From Brucella pituitosa (GTDB taxonomy: Bacteria; Pseudomonadota; Alphaproteobacteria; Rhizobiales; Rhizobiaceae): DNA of 64,000 bases. The stretch lies in NCBI RefSeq assembly GCF_003049685.1, contig NZ_PYSY02000001.1, positions 1 to 64,000 of the forward strand, written 5' to 3'. The notes under the pieces are model-generated. The model was not told the DNA's origin. It saw nothing but the letters and a program-made list of their open reading frames with translations, and did not search any database. Position numbers and translations under genes: made by a program. Of the stretch, positions 52,772-63,185 are shown piece by piece; within the stretch, counting starts at the first letter, position 1, and every line of letters begins with the position of its first letter.

Positions 52772-53854
52772 ATGACGCATCCAGGACAATCCAGACACAT
52801 CTATGGTCTCGATATTCTCCGCATCATTTCAGCCCTGGCGGTTGTGTTTTACCACTTTGCATTTCGGGGTGAAGCTGCAGGGGAATTGCCTGCGCTCGAC
52901 ATTTCGGACTTCGTGAAGAGTATTGCCCGTTACGGCTATCTCGGCGTCAGCCTGTTCTTCATCATCAGCGGCTTCGTGATTGCATACTCCGCTGAAGGGC
53001 AGAAACCGCTCGATTTTTTAGTGTCGAGATTTGCGCGAATATATCCAACCTTCGTGATTCTCATGAGCACGACAGCTGTGGTTATATTGCTCTCGTCCAA
53101 TCCGCTATTTCAGGTCAGCGCCAAGCAATATGTGGCCAATCTGTTCATCTTTTCCAAATTGTTGGGCGAACCGCTTGTTGATGGAGCATATTGGTCGATC
53201 GTGCTTGAAGTCATTTTCTATGGCTGGATTTTTATCATTATTGCACTCGGCCAATTCCGAAACCTGCTCAGGATCGTTCCATTCTGGCTGGCGCTCTCAT
53301 TTTTGAATGAGTTTTATGTTGGCTCGGAGCATTTACAGAATCTGTTTATCACCGAACATAGTGGCTTCTTTGCAATGGGGATTGTGCTCAACTGGTTGAG
53401 CCGACAATTTTCTTTTTATGCGATTGCACTTTTCGGAGTGGCCACTGCCTATTCGATATACACGTCACTTGCTGCGATAGCATGGGGTGAACAGGCTTAT
53501 TCCGTCACATTTTCGCCGGTGGTGATTACAATAATTATTCTGCTATCGATCATTGCATTCTTGATGTTGATGAGAATGAACATCAGTAAACGCTACTGGC
53601 GCGCCTTGAGCATTTCGGGAGGCGCTACTTACGCGCTTTACCTCATTCATCAGAATGTTGGCTATATAGCAATAACTGGTCTTCTGGGCACAATGTCACC
53701 GTTCAGTGCCATTACCCTGACAGTAATCGGGCTGATCGTGTTTTCCATTCTCTATCATGTGGTGATCGAACGGCAGCTTAATCCGAAAATAAAGAAGCGG
53801 TTGCTTGGTCTGATAAACAGGCCGAGCAGACCCGCTTCCGGGATTGCGACTTAA
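52772..53854 (+). CDS. Acyltransferase family 3 (OafA/exopolysaccharide type) membrane protein
   Basis: About 360 aa with roughly ten membrane segments. GLDILRIISALAVVFYHFAFRG holds the conserved His near the first helix; GYLGVSLFFIISGFVIAYSA and RFARIYPTFV are the acyltransferase-3 signatures; YWSIVLEVIFYGWIF contains the conserved Trp-Ser-Glu region. ATG 52772 preferred to a TTG at 52697. Likely O-acetylates or acylates a sugar on the cell surface. Slightly lower GC than its neighbours. Convergent with the DUF1402 gene. Confidence 0.86.
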   Translation: MTHPGQSRHIYGLDILRIISALAVVFYHFAFRGEAAGELPALDISDFVKSIARYGYLGVSLFFIISGFVIAYSAEGQKPLDFLVSRFARIYPTFVILMSTTAVVILLSSNPLFQVSAKQYVANLFIFSKLLGEPLVDGAYWSIVLEVIFYGWIFIIIALGQFRNLLRIVPFWLALSFLNEFYVGSEHLQNLFITEHSGFFAMGIVLNWLSRQFSFYAIALFGVATAYSIYTSLAAIAWGEQAYSVTFSPVVITIIILLSIIAFLMLMRMNISKRYWRALSISGGATYALYLIHQNVGYIAITGLLGTMSPFSAITLTVIGLIVFSILYHVVIERQLNPKIKKRLLGLINRPSRPASGIAT

Positions 53855-53879
53855 CGATGTTTACCTGAAGCCTCTCGCT

Positions 53880-54845
53880 CTAAAACAGCGCCTTCAACTC
53901 ATCGAGCTTGGTGTTGACCAGCCAGCCATAGTAGTTTTCCTGCGGCATCAATGGTGCCTGCCCGGATGCCTTGCGCTGGGCATTTTCATTGGCAAGTGCA
54001 CGGGCGCGGGCTTCCGCACCGCCAGTATTATAAAGGGTTGCGGTCAGGCCGGGGTTTTTCGAAATGTCGAAATCGGCAATCTGGCGATAGGCTGTGATCG
54101 ATTGCTTCAGCGTTGCCGCGATATATGGCAGCGTGAGATCGGGGTCCATGATGGTTTTGTAAACCACATTTCCGTTCTCGGCGTTGAGCTTCGGCAGGCC
54201 GGATACACGATTGACCATGTCGGACATCTGCAATGCGGTCAGCGGATTGATCTGACCAAGGCCGAATGTCTGTCCTGCATAGAATGGCTGGAAGAAGACG
54301 GCGCTGAAACGATTGTTCGGATAGGTCTTGCCGCTCACGGATTTTCCGCGGAACTGCTTGTTCCAGATCGTCTCACGGCAACCCCACAGCGAATAGCTGT
54401 CCTTGAACTTGAGGCACTCCGAAAACTCCGGGCGCTTCACGAACTGACCGATGCTTTCGCCATCGTAACCAAAACTCACGCCCTGGTTCACATAGGACAT
54501 AGCCTTGACGTAATAGGTCTGCAGCCGGTCATAGACATCGACATTGTAGGTGTGTTCGCCAACGATTGCGCCGACAATATGGATCGGATCAATGCCGTAA
54601 GCCGAAGCGGTCGATTTGATTTTCGAGCGCAGCGAAGCGTCCTTTTTCAGAAGATTATAAATCTTGCGATACTTGGCTTCGTAAGTCGTGCTCAGCTCTT
54701 TTGTGCGCTTGGCTGAAGCACCAGGAATGGGCGGTTGTTCGTCATTGCGGTTTCCCGGCGGCACGCTAACGGCTGCAAAGGCGCTTTGGCAGGAGAAAGC
54801 GATGGCAAGGCAGATGCCTGCAATACGGTTCATTCGGCTGGTCAT
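53880..54845 (-). CDS. DUF1402 family protein, lysozyme-like periplasmic enzyme
   Basis: A 321-residue protein with a signal peptide (residues about 1-25, GICLAIAFSCQSAFA). YGIDPIHIVGAIVGEHTYNVDVYDRLQTYYVKA holds a Glu in a lysozyme-like context, and FGLGQINPLTALQMSDM resembles the G-L-x-Q-I/N of lytic transglycosylases. DUF1402 is a Rhizobiales family I recognise; cell-wall hydrolysis is inference. Complete. Confidence 0.82.
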   Translation of the reverse strand: MTSRMNRIAGICLAIAFSCQSAFAAVSVPPGNRNDEQPPIPGASAKRTKELSTTYEAKYRKIYNLLKKDASLRSKIKSTASAYGIDPIHIVGAIVGEHTYNVDVYDRLQTYYVKAMSYVNQGVSFGYDGESIGQFVKRPEFSECLKFKDSYSLWGCRETIWNKQFRGKSVSGKTYPNNRFSAVFFQPFYAGQTFGLGQINPLTALQMSDMVNRVSGLPKLNAENGNVVYKTIMDPDLTLPYIAATLKQSITAYRQIADFDISKNPGLTATLYNTGGAEARARALANENAQRKASGQAPLMPQENYYGWLVNTKLDELKALF

Positions 54846-54872
54846 TGCGCGGTAACGGCCCCAATATGGTTA

Positions 54873-54914
54873 TAGAGCGCCGTGCGCCCCAGTGGGCGCA
54901 CAAAGGTCGTTCTA
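54873..54914. repeat. Short dispersed palindromic element, family A copy 3
   Basis: TAGAGCGCCGTGCGCCCC...GGGCGCACAAAGGTCGTTCTA with a GTGCGCCC/GGGCGCAC stem; related to 8125 and 47485. Confidence 0.75.
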
Positions 54915-54960
54915 TCAGTTCAAACTATGCAGTAGCATGTAAAAGCTGGCGCAAAATAAA

Positions 54961-54991
54961 AAACCCCCTCGATGAAGTCGAGGGGATTTTT
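54961..54991 (-). terminator. Terminator downstream of hslU
   Basis: CCCCTCGA/TCGAGGGG stem, 5-nt loop, A tract on the left and TTTTT on the right, so it can work on both strands. Confidence 0.85.
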
Positions 54992-55042
54992 GTGTTTCTG
55001 GATTATGGGACCGAAGCGTGACTTTCTGGTCACGTTCATCGC

Positions 55043-56347
55043 TTAAAGGATAAAGCGCGACAGGTCCGTATTCTTGGCAAGATCGCCAATGGTTTTGCGG
55101 ACATAATCGCCATCCACCTTGAATGCAGAGCCGGATTTATCGGGCGCATTATAGGAAATGTCGTCCAGAACCCGTTCCATCACCGTCTGCAAGCGACGCG
55201 CACCGATATTCTCGACCGTTGAGTTGAGATCGACAGCAATATCGGCCAAAGCATCAATCGCGTCATCGGTGATATCGAGCTTCACTTCTTCCGTCGCCAT
55301 CAGGGCAATATATTGCTTGATCAGGCTCACTTCGGTTTCAGTGAGAATCCGGCGGAAATCTTCACGTGTCAGCGCGTTCAATTCCACACGGATCGGCAAG
55401 CGGCCCTGAAGCTCCGGCAGAAGGTCGGAAGGCTTGGAAACGTGGAAAGCACCTGATGCGATGAACAGGATATGATCGGTTTTCACCGGGCCATATTTGG
55501 TCGCAACGGTCGTGCCTTCAACGAGCGGCAGCAGATCGCGCTGTACGCCTTCGCGTGATACGCCTGCTCCCATCCCGCCTTCGCGCGAAGCGATCTTGTC
55601 GATTTCGTCCAGGAAAACGATACCGTCATTTTCGGTCGAACGCAGGGCTTCCTGAATGAGCTGATCCTGATCGAGAAGCTTGTCGGATTCGTCATTGATC
55701 AGGATCGCATAGGATTCCTTGACCGTGGTCTTGCGCGTCTTGGTGCGCCCGCCCATGGCCTTGCCGAAAATATCGCCGATATTGATCATGCCGATATTGG
55801 CACCGGGCATGCCGGGGATTTCGAAATTCTGACCAGCACCCGTATCGGCAACTTCGATTTCGATTTCCTTGTCGTCCAGCTCGCCTTCACGCAGCTTCTT
55901 GCGGAAGCTTTCGCGGGTGGCGGGGCTTGCGGTCTTGCCGACAAGGCCGTCGAGCACGCGTTCCTCGGCATTGATATGTGCCTTGGCCTTCACCTCGTCG
56001 CGCTTCTTTTCACGCACGAGACCGATGGCCGCTTCCACCAGATCACGGATGATCTGTTCGACGTCGCGGCCAACATAGCCCACTTCGGTAAACTTGGTGG
56101 CCTCAACCTTGATGAAAGGCGCGCCTGCAAGCTTGGCCAGACGACGGGAGATTTCCGTCTTGCCAACGCCGGTTGGTCCGATCATCAGAATGTTTTTTGG
56201 CATGACCTCTTCGCGCATCTGGCCTTCCAGCTGCTGGCGACGCCAGCGATTGCGCAGAGCGATGGCCACGGCGCGCTTGGCGTCGTTCTGGCCGATGATG
56301 AAGCGGTCAAGCTCGGAGACGATTTCACGGGGAGAAAAATTACTCAT
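55043..56347 (-). CDS. hslU: HslU ATPase subunit of the HslUV protease
   Basis: AAA+ unfoldase feeding HslV. 434 aa, complete. [37 protein letters not shown], Walker [16 protein letters not shown], pore loop [14 protein letters not shown], Walker [13 protein letters not shown], sensor and C-terminal LSRFIL that docks in HslV. ATG 56347 fits the family; an upstream in-frame start adds a non-conserved segment. Confidence 0.97.
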   Translation of the reverse strand: MSNFSPREIVSELDRFIIGQNDAKRAVAIALRNRWRRQQLEGQMREEVMPKNILMIGPTGVGKTEISRRLAKLAGAPFIKVEATKFTEVGYVGRDVEQIIRDLVEAAIGLVREKKRDEVKAKAHINAEERVLDGLVGKTASPATRESFRKKLREGELDDKEIEIEVADTGAGQNFEIPGMPGANIGMINIGDIFGKAMGGRTKTRKTTVKESYAILINDESDKLLDQDQLIQEALRSTENDGIVFLDEIDKIASREGGMGAGVSREGVQRDLLPLVEGTTVATKYGPVKTDHILFIASGAFHVSKPSDLLPELQGRLPIRVELNALTREDFRRILTETEVSLIKQYIALMATEEVKLDITDDAIDALADIAVDLNSTVENIGARRLQTVMERVLDDISYNAPDKSGSAFKVDGDYVRKTIGDLAKNTDLSRFIL

Positions 56348-56349
56348 GA

Positions 56350-56940
56350 TTATAACCCGGTTTGCCACTGCTTGATGAACTCGAACGGATGCAGCAGCAT
56401 GATCACGTTGAGCGTAAGGTTGTCGCGGATGATAATCAGCGCAAGAACTTCGAAGAACAGCGCTAGAGCGACGGTGATTTTTGTTGGCAGTTTTGCAGCA
56501 AGCAAAAAGCCGATCAGGGCGGCAATGGTATCGGCAATCGAATTCACGATACTGTCGCCGAAATAATCCACTGAGGACGTATTGGCGCGATAGCGTTCGA
56601 TGATGAAATTCGAGTTTTCGACCAGTTCCCAGACGGCTTCAACGCCGACTGCCATGGCAAGTCTCAAGCCCAGCGGAGCCTTTGGCGCGATGACTGTCAG
56701 AAGCCAGTAGAACAGAAATCCATGAATGATGTGCGAGAGCGTATACCAGTCGGATATATGCTGCGAGTTTTCGGTCATCAGCGAACCGGACCATAATTTT
56801 ATGGTGCCGCATTCGCACATGGGAATCCGTCCGTCGATATAAAGCCAGGAGGCTTGTATAGCGAGAATGGCAAGGACGATCAGAGCACCTAAGCCCCAAC
56901 GTTGTGTTTTGGAAGTTGAGGCTTGCGCTATTGAGCTCAT
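56350..56940 (-). CDS. DUF2585 (UPF0314) membrane protein
   Basis: A 196-residue protein with four to five hydrophobic segments ([55 protein letters not shown]). [35 protein letters not shown] is the family signature. Complete, lies between hslU and hslV, an order seen across Rhizobiales, with an ATGA overlap with hslV. Function unknown. Confidence 0.9.
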   Translation of the reverse strand: MSSIAQASTSKTQRWGLGALIVLAILAIQASWLYIDGRIPMCECGTIKLWSGSLMTENSQHISDWYTLSHIIHGFLFYWLLTVIAPKAPLGLRLAMAVGVEAVWELVENSNFIIERYRANTSSVDYFGDSIVNSIADTIAALIGFLLAAKLPTKITVALALFFEVLALIIIRDNLTLNVIMLLHPFEFIKQWQTGL

Positions 56941-57491
56941 TCGGCGTCGAGGCTTTCAACAAGAATGCTGTGATTGGTGTAGATGCAGATATCGGCTGCA
57001 ATCTCCATCGCCTTGCGGGCAATTTCCTCGGCATCCTTATCGGTATCGATCAGCGCGCGGGCTGCGGCCAGCGCGTAATTGCCGCCTGACCCGATGGCCA
57101 TGACGCCATGTTCGGGTTCAAGCACGTCGCCAGTGCCAGTGAGTGCCAGCGTCACCTTGCTGTCGGCAACGAGCATCATGGCTTCCAGCTTGCGCAGATA
57201 ACGGTCGGTGCGCCAGTCCTTGGCGAGCTCGACGGAGGCGCGCATCAGCTGGTCCGGATATTGTTCAAGCTTGGCTTCAAGGCGCTCGAGCAGCGTGAAG
57301 GCATCTGCAGTCGCACCGGCGAAACCGGCAATGACATTGCCTTTGCCGATGCGGCGCACTTTGCGCGCATTGCCCTTCATGACGGTGTTGCCGAGCGAAA
57401 CCTGCCCGTCACCGGCGATCACCACCTTGCCGCCCTTGCGAACGGTAACGATGGTCGTGCCGTAAATTGTCGTGGGATTATGTTCGATCAT
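56937..57491 (-). CDS. hslV: HslV peptidase subunit of the HslUV protease
   Basis: Proteasome-like threonine peptidase. 184 aa. The start [39 protein letters not shown] gives, after processing, Thr at the GTTIV motif (catalytic nucleophile, TTI). [19 protein letters not shown] and [19 protein letters not shown] complete the fold. Divergent from hisB across the repeat array. Confidence 0.96.
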   Translation of the reverse strand: MIEHNPTTIYGTTIVTVRKGGKVVIAGDGQVSLGNTVMKGNARKVRRIGKGNVIAGFAGATADAFTLLERLEAKLEQYPDQLMRASVELAKDWRTDRYLRKLEAMMLVADSKVTLALTGTGDVLEPEHGVMAIGSGGNYALAAARALIDTDKDAEEIARKAMEIAADICIYTNHSILVESLDAE

Positions 57492-57643
57492 GGATCACTC
57501 CTTTGGCGGCCTATACGCTTCCATCTGGCAAACGCATAAGCCCCTGATGTGGGCGAAGCTCGGTTTGTCGGCTCTAGAGCTAACTGAATCGGGTTTCGTT
57601 GTGAATATTTAAGAACCGTCTGGCAAAATGCAAATGGCTGACA

Positions 57644-57848
57644 GCGCATTCCAAAAAGTGTGAAACGGTTTTTGGATAAAATGCGCTGCTGGGAAAAGCG
57701 CATTCCAAAAAGTGTGAAACGGTTTTTGGGTAAAATGCGCTGCTGGGAAAAGCGCATTCCAAAAAGTGTGAAACGGTTTTTGGGTAAAATGCGCTGCTGG
57801 GAAAAGCGCATTCCAAAAAGTGTGAAACGGTTTTTGGGTAAAATGCGC
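57644..57848. repeat. Four tandem 54-bp palindromic repeats (family B) upstream of hisB
   Basis: Units start at 57644, 57698, 57752 and 57806, period 54 bp. Each is an imperfect inverted repeat: GCGCATTCCAAAAA pairs with TTTTTGG...AAATGCGC around GTGTGAAACGG. Copy 1 differs at one base (GGATAAA for GGGTAAA). Multiple stops absent in two frames makes spurious ORFs on both strands. The core is shared with family B elements elsewhere. Lies between the divergent hslV and hisB, in a 455-bp gap with no gene. Confidence 0.93.
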
Positions 57849-57946
57849 GCAAACAAAAAGTCAGATTATTGGGAGCAGTTCTAAAAGCATTGGCAAAAGC
57901 GGTCAGCTGTTCTAGAACGCGAAAAGATTTCAACTGAGGAAATGCA

Positions 57947-58555
57947 ATGACGGCTGAAAGCGCCCGCAAAGCAAGCATCGAACGTTCAACGAAAGAAACG
58001 AGCATTGCCGTTTCGGTCGATCTGGACGGCAACGGCAAGTTCGACATTACAACAGGTGTCGGCTTCTTCGATCATATGCTGGAGCAGCTTTCCCGACATT
58101 CGCTCATCGACATGCGTGTGATGGCCAAGGGTGACCTGCATATCGATGATCACCACACTGTGGAAGATACCGGCATTGCGCTCGGTCAGGCTGTTGCAAA
58201 AGCGCTTGGTGAGCGTCGCGGCATCGTGCGCTATGCGTCGATGGATCTGGCTATGGACGACACGCTGACGGGTGCGGCGATTGATGTTTCGGGCCGTGCC
58301 TTTCTGGTCTGGAACGTGAATTTCACGACTGCCAAAATCGGCACCTTCGATACTGAACTGGTGCGCGAGTTCTTCCAGGCATTTGCGATGAATGCAGGCA
58401 TTACGCTGCATATCAACAATCACTATGGTGCCAACAATCACCATATTGCAGAGTCGATCTTCAAGGCCGTGGCCCGGGTTCTGCGCACAGCGCTCGAAAC
58501 CGATCCGCGCCAGAAGGATGCAATTCCATCGACCAAGGGGTCGCTGAAGGGGTAA
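57947..58555 (+). CDS. hisB: Imidazoleglycerol-phosphate dehydratase
   Basis: Step six of histidine synthesis. 202 aa, complete. [12 protein letters not shown] (metal His), [18 protein letters not shown] (DDHHTVED), [15 protein letters not shown] and [17 protein letters not shown]. Monofunctional, lacking the phosphatase domain of enterobacterial HisB. First gene of the his cluster. Confidence 0.97.
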   Translation: MTAESARKASIERSTKETSIAVSVDLDGNGKFDITTGVGFFDHMLEQLSRHSLIDMRVMAKGDLHIDDHHTVEDTGIALGQAVAKALGERRGIVRYASMDLAMDDTLTGAAIDVSGRAFLVWNVNFTTAKIGTFDTELVREFFQAFAMNAGITLHINNHYGANNHHIAESIFKAVARVLRTALETDPRQKDAIPSTKGSLKG

Positions 58556-58559
58556 ACCA

Positions 58560-59048
58560 ATGGCGCAATTCGTCGTTCTCGAACCAGCCGGAACTCAGAG
58601 TTCCGAAAAAGCGGTTTTCGTGCGCGACGGATTCTACACATTGGCGCTGATCCTGCCGGTAGTCTGGCTTTTGTTGCAACGGCTTTGGTTTGAAGCCATT
58701 GCCGTTCTCGGTGTGACGATCCTGCTGGGTGTGGCAGGTAGTGCATTGGACATTTCCAATGCTGTGCCGCTAATCACGTTGCTGTTTTCGCTGTTTGTGG
58801 CGCTGGAAGGCGCCAACTGGAAGATCGCGAAACTCAAACGTCAGGGCTATGCCGAAAAAGCAGTTGTTGATGCTTCCGATCTGGAAGAAGCGGAGATCCG
58901 CTACTTCTACAGTCTCGAAGAAGCGGCAAAGCCAGCGACATTCCTTGCCGAGGCGCCAGCTCCTGAATGGGCGCAGCAGGCGCCTCGTCCCACCTATTCC
59001 TCATTTGGCTCGACGATCGGATTTGTCGGTCATCGCGGAGAAAACTGA
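58560..59048 (+). CDS. DUF2628 membrane protein in the his cluster
   Basis: A 162-residue protein with two or three hydrophobic segments ([51 protein letters not shown]). Start [14 protein letters not shown]2628 members are small membrane proteins of unknown role. It starts 4 bp after hisB and ends 2 bp before hisH, so it is surely co-expressed with them. Complete. Confidence 0.88.
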   Translation: MAQFVVLEPAGTQSSEKAVFVRDGFYTLALILPVVWLLLQRLWFEAIAVLGVTILLGVAGSALDISNAVPLITLLFSLFVALEGANWKIAKLKRQGYAEKAVVDASDLEEAEIRYFYSLEEAAKPATFLAEAPAPEWAQQAPRPTYSSFGSTIGFVGHRGEN

Positions 59049-59050
59049 AA

Positions 59051-59701
59051 ATGCGTGTTGCAATTATCGACTATGGTTCCGGCAATCTTCGCTCGGCCAC
59101 CAAGGCCTTTGAGCGTGCCGCCCATGAGAGCGGTGTGAAAGCTGAAATCGAATTGACTGCGGATGCCGATCGCGTGGCGAGCGCGGATCGCATTGTGCTA
59201 CCGGGCGTTGGCGCTTATGCCGATTGCCGTCGCGGCCTTCATGCGGTTTCTGGCATGGTGGAAGCACTGGAAGATGTGGTTCTGAAAAAAGCCCATCCTT
59301 TCCTTGGCATCTGCGTGGGCATGCAGCTCATGTCGGAACGCGGCCTTGAAAAGCAAGTGACAGAAGGCCTTGGCTGGATCGAAGGCGATGTGCGTGAAAT
59401 GACGCCGACCGACCCGACGCTCAAGATTCCGCAGATTGGCTGGAACAGGATTCACGTGAAACATTCGCATCCTGTCTTTGACGGAATCGCTACCGGCGAG
59501 AACGGCTTGCATGCCTATTTCGTGCATTCCTATATGTTCGACGCGAAGAACAAAGCGGACGTTCTGGCCGTCACCGATTACGGCGGCGATGTCACCGCAA
59601 CGGTCGGTCGCGACAACATGATCGGCACGCAGTTCCATCCTGAAAAGAGCCAGCTGCTTGGCCTTTCGCTCATTGCTAATTTCCTGAAATGGAAGCCTTG
59701 A
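59051..59701 (+). CDS. hisH: Imidazole glycerol phosphate synthase subunit HisH
   Basis: Glutaminase that feeds ammonia to HisF. 216 aa, complete. [21 protein letters not shown], the nucleophile elbow [15 protein letters not shown] with the catalytic Cys, and [21 protein letters not shown] with the His-Glu pair. Carries a parS-like sequence at 59448. Confidence 0.97.
   Translation: MRVAIIDYGSGNLRSATKAFERAAHESGVKAEIELTADADRVASADRIVLPGVGAYADCRRGLHAVSGMVEALEDVVLKKAHPFLGICVGMQLMSERGLEKQVTEGLGWIEGDVREMTPTDPTLKIPQIGWNRIHVKHSHPVFDGIATGENGLHAYFVHSYMFDAKNKADVLAVTDYGGDVTATVGRDNMIGTQFHPEKSQLLGLSLIANFLKWKP
59448..59463. promoter_or_regulatory. parS-like site (two mismatches), inside hisH
   Basis: GGATTCACGTGAAACA, identical to the variant at 43007; 15 kb from the oriC candidate. 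Could be chance use of coding sequence. Confidence 0.5.
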
Positions 59702-59705
59702 AGAT

Positions 59706-60436
59706 ATGATCCTTTTTCCCGCCATCGATTTGAAAGACGGTCAATGCGTGCGCCTGAAGCTTGGCGACATGGATCAGGCGACCGTTTACAATGAAGACCC
59801 CGCAGCACAGGCCAAAGCTTTTGAGGATCAGGGCTTTGAATGGCTGCATGTGGTCGATCTCAACGGTGCTTTGCTGGCGAAAGCGTCAACGGCAAGGCTG
59901 TTGAAGCCATTCTGAAAGCGACCAAAAATCCGGTTCAGCTTGGCGGCGGTATCCGCACGCTTGCCCATATCGAAAGCTGGCTTTCCAAAGGTCTGCGCCG
60001 CGTGATCCTAGGCACTGTTGCCGTGCGCGATCCGGCGCTGGTGATTGAAGCCTGTAAGGAGTTTCCGGGACAGGTTGCAGTCGGCATTGATGCCAAGGGC
60101 GGCTATGTCGCTGTTGAAGGCTGGGCTGAGGCTTCCGAGCTTGGCGTGGTGGAACTCGCGAAAAAATTTGAAGGTGCGGGTGTAGCCGCCATCATCTACA
60201 CCGACATTGATCGCGATGGCGTTTTGGCTGGTATCAACTGGGATTCGACACTTGGCCTCGCGGACAGCGTTTCCATTCCGGTGATTGCATCGGGCGGCCT
60301 CGCCTCGATGGATGACATTAAGCGTCTTGCCGCACCTGATGCCCGAAAGCTCGAAGGTGCGATTTCCGGTCGTGCGCTTTATGACGGTCGCATCGATCCC
60401 GCAGAAGCTTTATCCCTGTTGAGGGCCGCAGCATGA
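59706..60436 (+). CDS. hisA: Phosphoribosylformimino-AICAR ribotide isomerase HisA (one frameshift)
   Basis: TIM-barrel isomerase. [29 protein letters not shown] (Asp general base) and, after a lost T near 59873 ([18 protein letters not shown]), [46 protein letters not shown] and [16 protein letters not shown]. About 244 aa. ATGA overlap with hisF. Confidence 0.94.
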
Positions 60437-61218
60437 CACTTAAAGCACGCGTCATTCCCTGCCTTGACGTTAAAGACGGTCGCGTCGTTAAAGGCGTGAA
60501 CTTTGTCGATCTGATTGATGCCGGTGATCCGGTGGAAGCAGCGCGTGCCTATGATGCGGCAGGCGCAGACGAATTGTGCTTCCTCGACATCACGGCGTCT
60601 TCGGACAATCGCGAGACAATTTTCGATGTCATCGCCCGTACAGCGGAACAGTGCTTCATGCCGTTGACTGTCGGCGGTGGCGTGCGTCAGGTCGCTGACA
60701 TTCGCAAGCTGCTGCTGGCCGGTGCCGATAAGGTTTCGATCAATACGGCTGCGGTGAAGAACCCGGAATTTGTCGCGGAAGCCGCCGACAAGTTTGGCGA
60801 TCAGTGCATCGTTGTGGCCATCGACGCCAAGAAGGTTTCAGGAGCTGGCGAGAGCGACCGCTGGGAAATCTTTACCCATGGTGGACGCCAGACGACTGGC
60901 ATTGATGCGGTGGAATTTGCGCAGAAGGTGGTGAGCCTTGGTGCGGGTGAAATCCTGCTGACCTCGATGGATCGTGATGGCACCAAGGCGGGTTACGATG
61001 TGGCCCTGACGCGCGCTGTTGCTGACAGCGTGCGCGTTCCGGTGATCGCATCGGGTGGCGTTGGCAATCTCGATCACATGGTCGACGGTATCCGCGAAGG
61101 TCATGCAACGGCAGTTCTTGCAGCATCGATCTTTCACTTCGGCACCTATACGATTGGCGAAGCCAAGCGCTACATGGCCGAAGCTGGCATTCCGATGCGG
61201 CTTGATCCGGTCCGTTAA
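60433..61218 (+). CDS. hisF: Imidazole glycerol phosphate synthase subunit HisF
   Basis: Cyclase subunit, 261 aa, complete. [23 protein letters not shown] with Asp general acid, [25 protein letters not shown] and [42 protein letters not shown]. Paired with hisH. Confidence 0.98.
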   Translation: MTLKARVIPCLDVKDGRVVKGVNFVDLIDAGDPVEAARAYDAAGADELCFLDITASSDNRETIFDVIARTAEQCFMPLTVGGGVRQVADIRKLLLAGADKVSINTAAVKNPEFVAEAADKFGDQCIVVAIDAKKVSGAGESDRWEIFTHGGRQTTGIDAVEFAQKVVSLGAGEILLTSMDRDGTKAGYDVALTRAVADSVRVPVIASGGVGNLDHMVDGIREGHATAVLAASIFHFGTYTIGEAKRYMAEAGIPMRLDPVR

Positions 61219-61241
61219 AGAGCAAGATTTAAGGAAATCCT

Positions 61242-61565
61242 ATGACTGAGTTCACACTTTCCGACCTTGAACGCATCGTTGCGGAACGTGCAACTTCGAC
61301 GGATGGATCGTCCTATACAGCTAGTCTCTTTGCCAAGGGCCAGACGCGGGCCGCCAAAAAGCTTGGTGAAGAAGCCGTCGAAACGGTGATTGCCGCAGTT
61401 AGCGGTGATCGCGCGGAAGTGGTCACGGAAAGCGCTGATCTGCTTTATCATCTGCTGGTGGTTCTCAAGATTGCTGATGTGCCGCTTGATGAAGTTCTTG
61501 CAGAGTTGCAACGCCGCACGGCGCAGACTGGCCTTGAGGAAAAGGCCGGTCGTCCGAAAGCGTAA
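61242..61565 (+). CDS. hisE: Phosphoribosyl-ATP pyrophosphatase
   Basis: Second step of histidine synthesis. 107 aa, complete. [40 protein letters not shown] and [13 protein letters not shown] carry the Glu/Asp metal-binding residues of the MazG-like fold. Separate from hisI here, as is common in alphaproteobacteria. Confidence 0.96.
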   Translation: MTEFTLSDLERIVAERATSTDGSSYTASLFAKGQTRAAKKLGEEAVETVIAAVSGDRAEVVTESADLLYHLLVVLKIADVPLDEVLAELQRRTAQTGLEEKAGRPKA

Positions 61566-61567
61566 AG

Positions 61568-61611
61568 CATGTCTCCAAAAAGTGGGAACCGGTTTTTGGA
61601 TAAAGACATGC
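61568..61611. repeat. Palindromic intergenic element, family B
   Basis: GCATGTCT...AGACATGC with core AAAAGTGGGAACCGGTTTTTGG; relates to 24242 and to the 57644 array. Confidence 0.75.
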
Positions 61612-61626
61612 GTGAGAATAAGTGAT

Positions 61627-61663
61627 CAGAGCATTTTCTCTGCTTTAAAATGGAAATGCTCTG
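61627..61663. repeat. Palindromic element, family C short copy
   Basis: CAGAGCATTTTC...GGAAATGCTCTG hairpin directly before coaA; same arms as the 103-bp element at 48272. Confidence 0.7.
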
Positions 61664-61718
61664 AATGCAGATCAAACAAGATATACGTGAATTGGCGTTG
61701 AGGGAGAGCAGCGACAAT

Positions 61719-62687
61719 ATGTGGGAAAAAGTGGACCAGCTAACGCCGTCGCGTTACTCGCCTTACCGTTTCTTTTCGGCGGAAGAGTGGGCAGGCTTTC
61801 GTGCTGATACGCCCCTTACCCTGACTTACGAAGAAGTCAAACGGCTGCGCTCGCTGGGCGATCCGATTGATCTGGATGAGGTGCGGCGCATTTATCTGTC
61901 GCTGTCCCGCCTGCTCTATGCGCATGTGGAAGCCAGCCAGCTTCTGTTCCGCCAGCGCCAGCAGTTCCTCAATATGGAGGAAAGCTTCAAGACGCCCTTC
62001 ATCATCGGTGTTGCAGGTTCGGTGGCGGTAGGCAAATCCACGACTGCGCGTATTCTGAAAGAATTGCTTGCCCGCTGGCCTTCAAGCCCGAAGGTCGATC
62101 TGGTGACGACGGATGGTTTCCTCTATCCCAATGCGGTTCTGCGCGATCAGAATATGATGGAGCGCAAGGGCTTTCCTGAAAGCTATGATGTTGGTGCGGT
62201 CTTGCGCTTTTTGTCGGCGATCAAGGCAGGCATGAGCCAGGTGCAGGCACCGCTTTATTCGCATTTAAGCTACGACGTGCTGCCCGGCGAATATCAGATT
62301 GTCGATAAGCCCGACATTCTGATCTTTGAAGGCATCAATGTGCTGCAGGTGCGTGATCTGCCGGAAGACGGCAAGATGGTGCCCTTCGTGTCCGACTTCT
62401 TCGACTTCTCTATCTATATCGATGCGGAGCCGGAGCTGATCCACAAATGGTATATCGACCGCTTCATGCGGCTGCGTGAGACGGCTTTCGTTAATCCGCA
62501 GTCGTTCTTCCATCGCTATTCGCAGCTTTCAGAAGATGCTGCCCGTTCCATTGGCGAAGGCCTTTGGAATAATATCAACATGAAGAACCTGCGTGAGAAC
62601 ATTCTTCCAACCCGCCCCCGCGCCGATATCATCCTGCGCAAAGGCAGTGATCATCTGATCGAAGAAGTGGCACTCAGAAAGATATGA
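61719..62687 (+). CDS. coaA: Type I pantothenate kinase
   Basis: First committed step of coenzyme A synthesis. 322 aa, complete. Start [24 protein letters not shown] at 61719 is the family start (a longer open frame from 61665 is not conserved). Walker [18 protein letters not shown], substrate-binding TTDGFLYPN, and [24 protein letters not shown]. Follows hisE through two repeat elements. Confidence 0.96.
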   Translation: MWEKVDQLTPSRYSPYRFFSAEEWAGFRADTPLTLTYEEVKRLRSLGDPIDLDEVRRIYLSLSRLLYAHVEASQLLFRQRQQFLNMEESFKTPFIIGVAGSVAVGKSTTARILKELLARWPSSPKVDLVTTDGFLYPNAVLRDQNMMERKGFPESYDVGAVLRFLSAIKAGMSQVQAPLYSHLSYDVLPGEYQIVDKPDILIFEGINVLQVRDLPEDGKMVPFVSDFFDFSIYIDAEPELIHKWYIDRFMRLRETAFVNPQSFFHRYSQLSEDAARSIGEGLWNNINMKNLRENILPTRPRADIILRKGSDHLIEEVALRKI

Positions 62688-62692
62688 AATGA

Positions 62693-62722
62693 AAAAGGCC
62701 GGTTTTACACCGGCCTTTTCTT
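62693..62722. terminator. Bidirectional terminator after coaA
   Basis: AAAAAGGCCGG/CCGGCCTTTT stem with a 7-nt loop and TCTTT tail, between convergent coaA and lysM. Confidence 0.9.
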
Positions 62723-62735
62723 TGTGTCTTTAGCC

Positions 62736-63185
62736 TTACAGCGGCGGAATGCGCAGCACCTGACCCGGATAGATTTTGTCCGGATGCGTTAGCATCGGTT
62801 TGTTGGCTTCAAAGATGATGTCGTTCTTTGCGCCCTTGCCTTTGCCATACTGGGCTTCGGCGATTTTCCAGAGATTGTCGCCCTTCTTGACCGTATAGAA
62901 GACAGGCTCAGCACCCGTCGTTCCGGCACCATCGACTTTCAGTTCCGAGGCTTCCACCTTGGAAACACCAAGCGAGTTGCCGACAGCGATGATCGCTTTT
63001 TCCAAAGCTGACTGATCCTTCACGTTACCGGTCAGAACAGCCTTGTCGCCCTGAACGCTAACCTGCACACCATCGGTGCCGAGATTATGCGAGTCGAGTT
63101 CTTTCTTGAGATCATCAGCTTTGGGCTCATTTTCACCGAAACCAAGCTTGGTTCCGACCGACTTCACGAAATCGAAAATTCCCAT
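62736..63185 (-). CDS. LysM/BON domain protein (Kbp/YgaU-like)
   Basis: A 149-residue protein with an N-terminal BON domain (VQVSVQGDKAVLTGNVKDQSALEKAIIAVGN) and a C-terminal LysM (FYTVKKGDNLWKIAEAQYGKGKGAKNDIIFEANKP, PGQVLRIPPL). The same two-domain layout as E. coli Kbp, a potassium-binding protein; peptidoglycan binding is the other possibility. No signal peptide. Complete. The gap 63186-63383 shows no gene. Confidence 0.9.
   Translation of the reverse strand: MGIFDFVKSVGTKLGFGENEPKADDLKKELDSHNLGTDGVQVSVQGDKAVLTGNVKDQSALEKAIIAVGNSLGVSKVEASELKVDGAGTTGAEPVFYTVKKGDNLWKIAEAQYGKGKGAKNDIIFEANKPMLTHPDKIYPGQVLRIPPL

Noticed and set aside
57644..57848. CRISPR array
   Set aside because: Repeats are contiguous and palindromic with no unique spacers, and no cas genes occur in the window.
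57488..57884. ORFs of repeating FGMRFSQQR-type peptides on both strands
   Set aside because: They only translate the 54-bp non-coding tandem repeat, whose length is a multiple of three.
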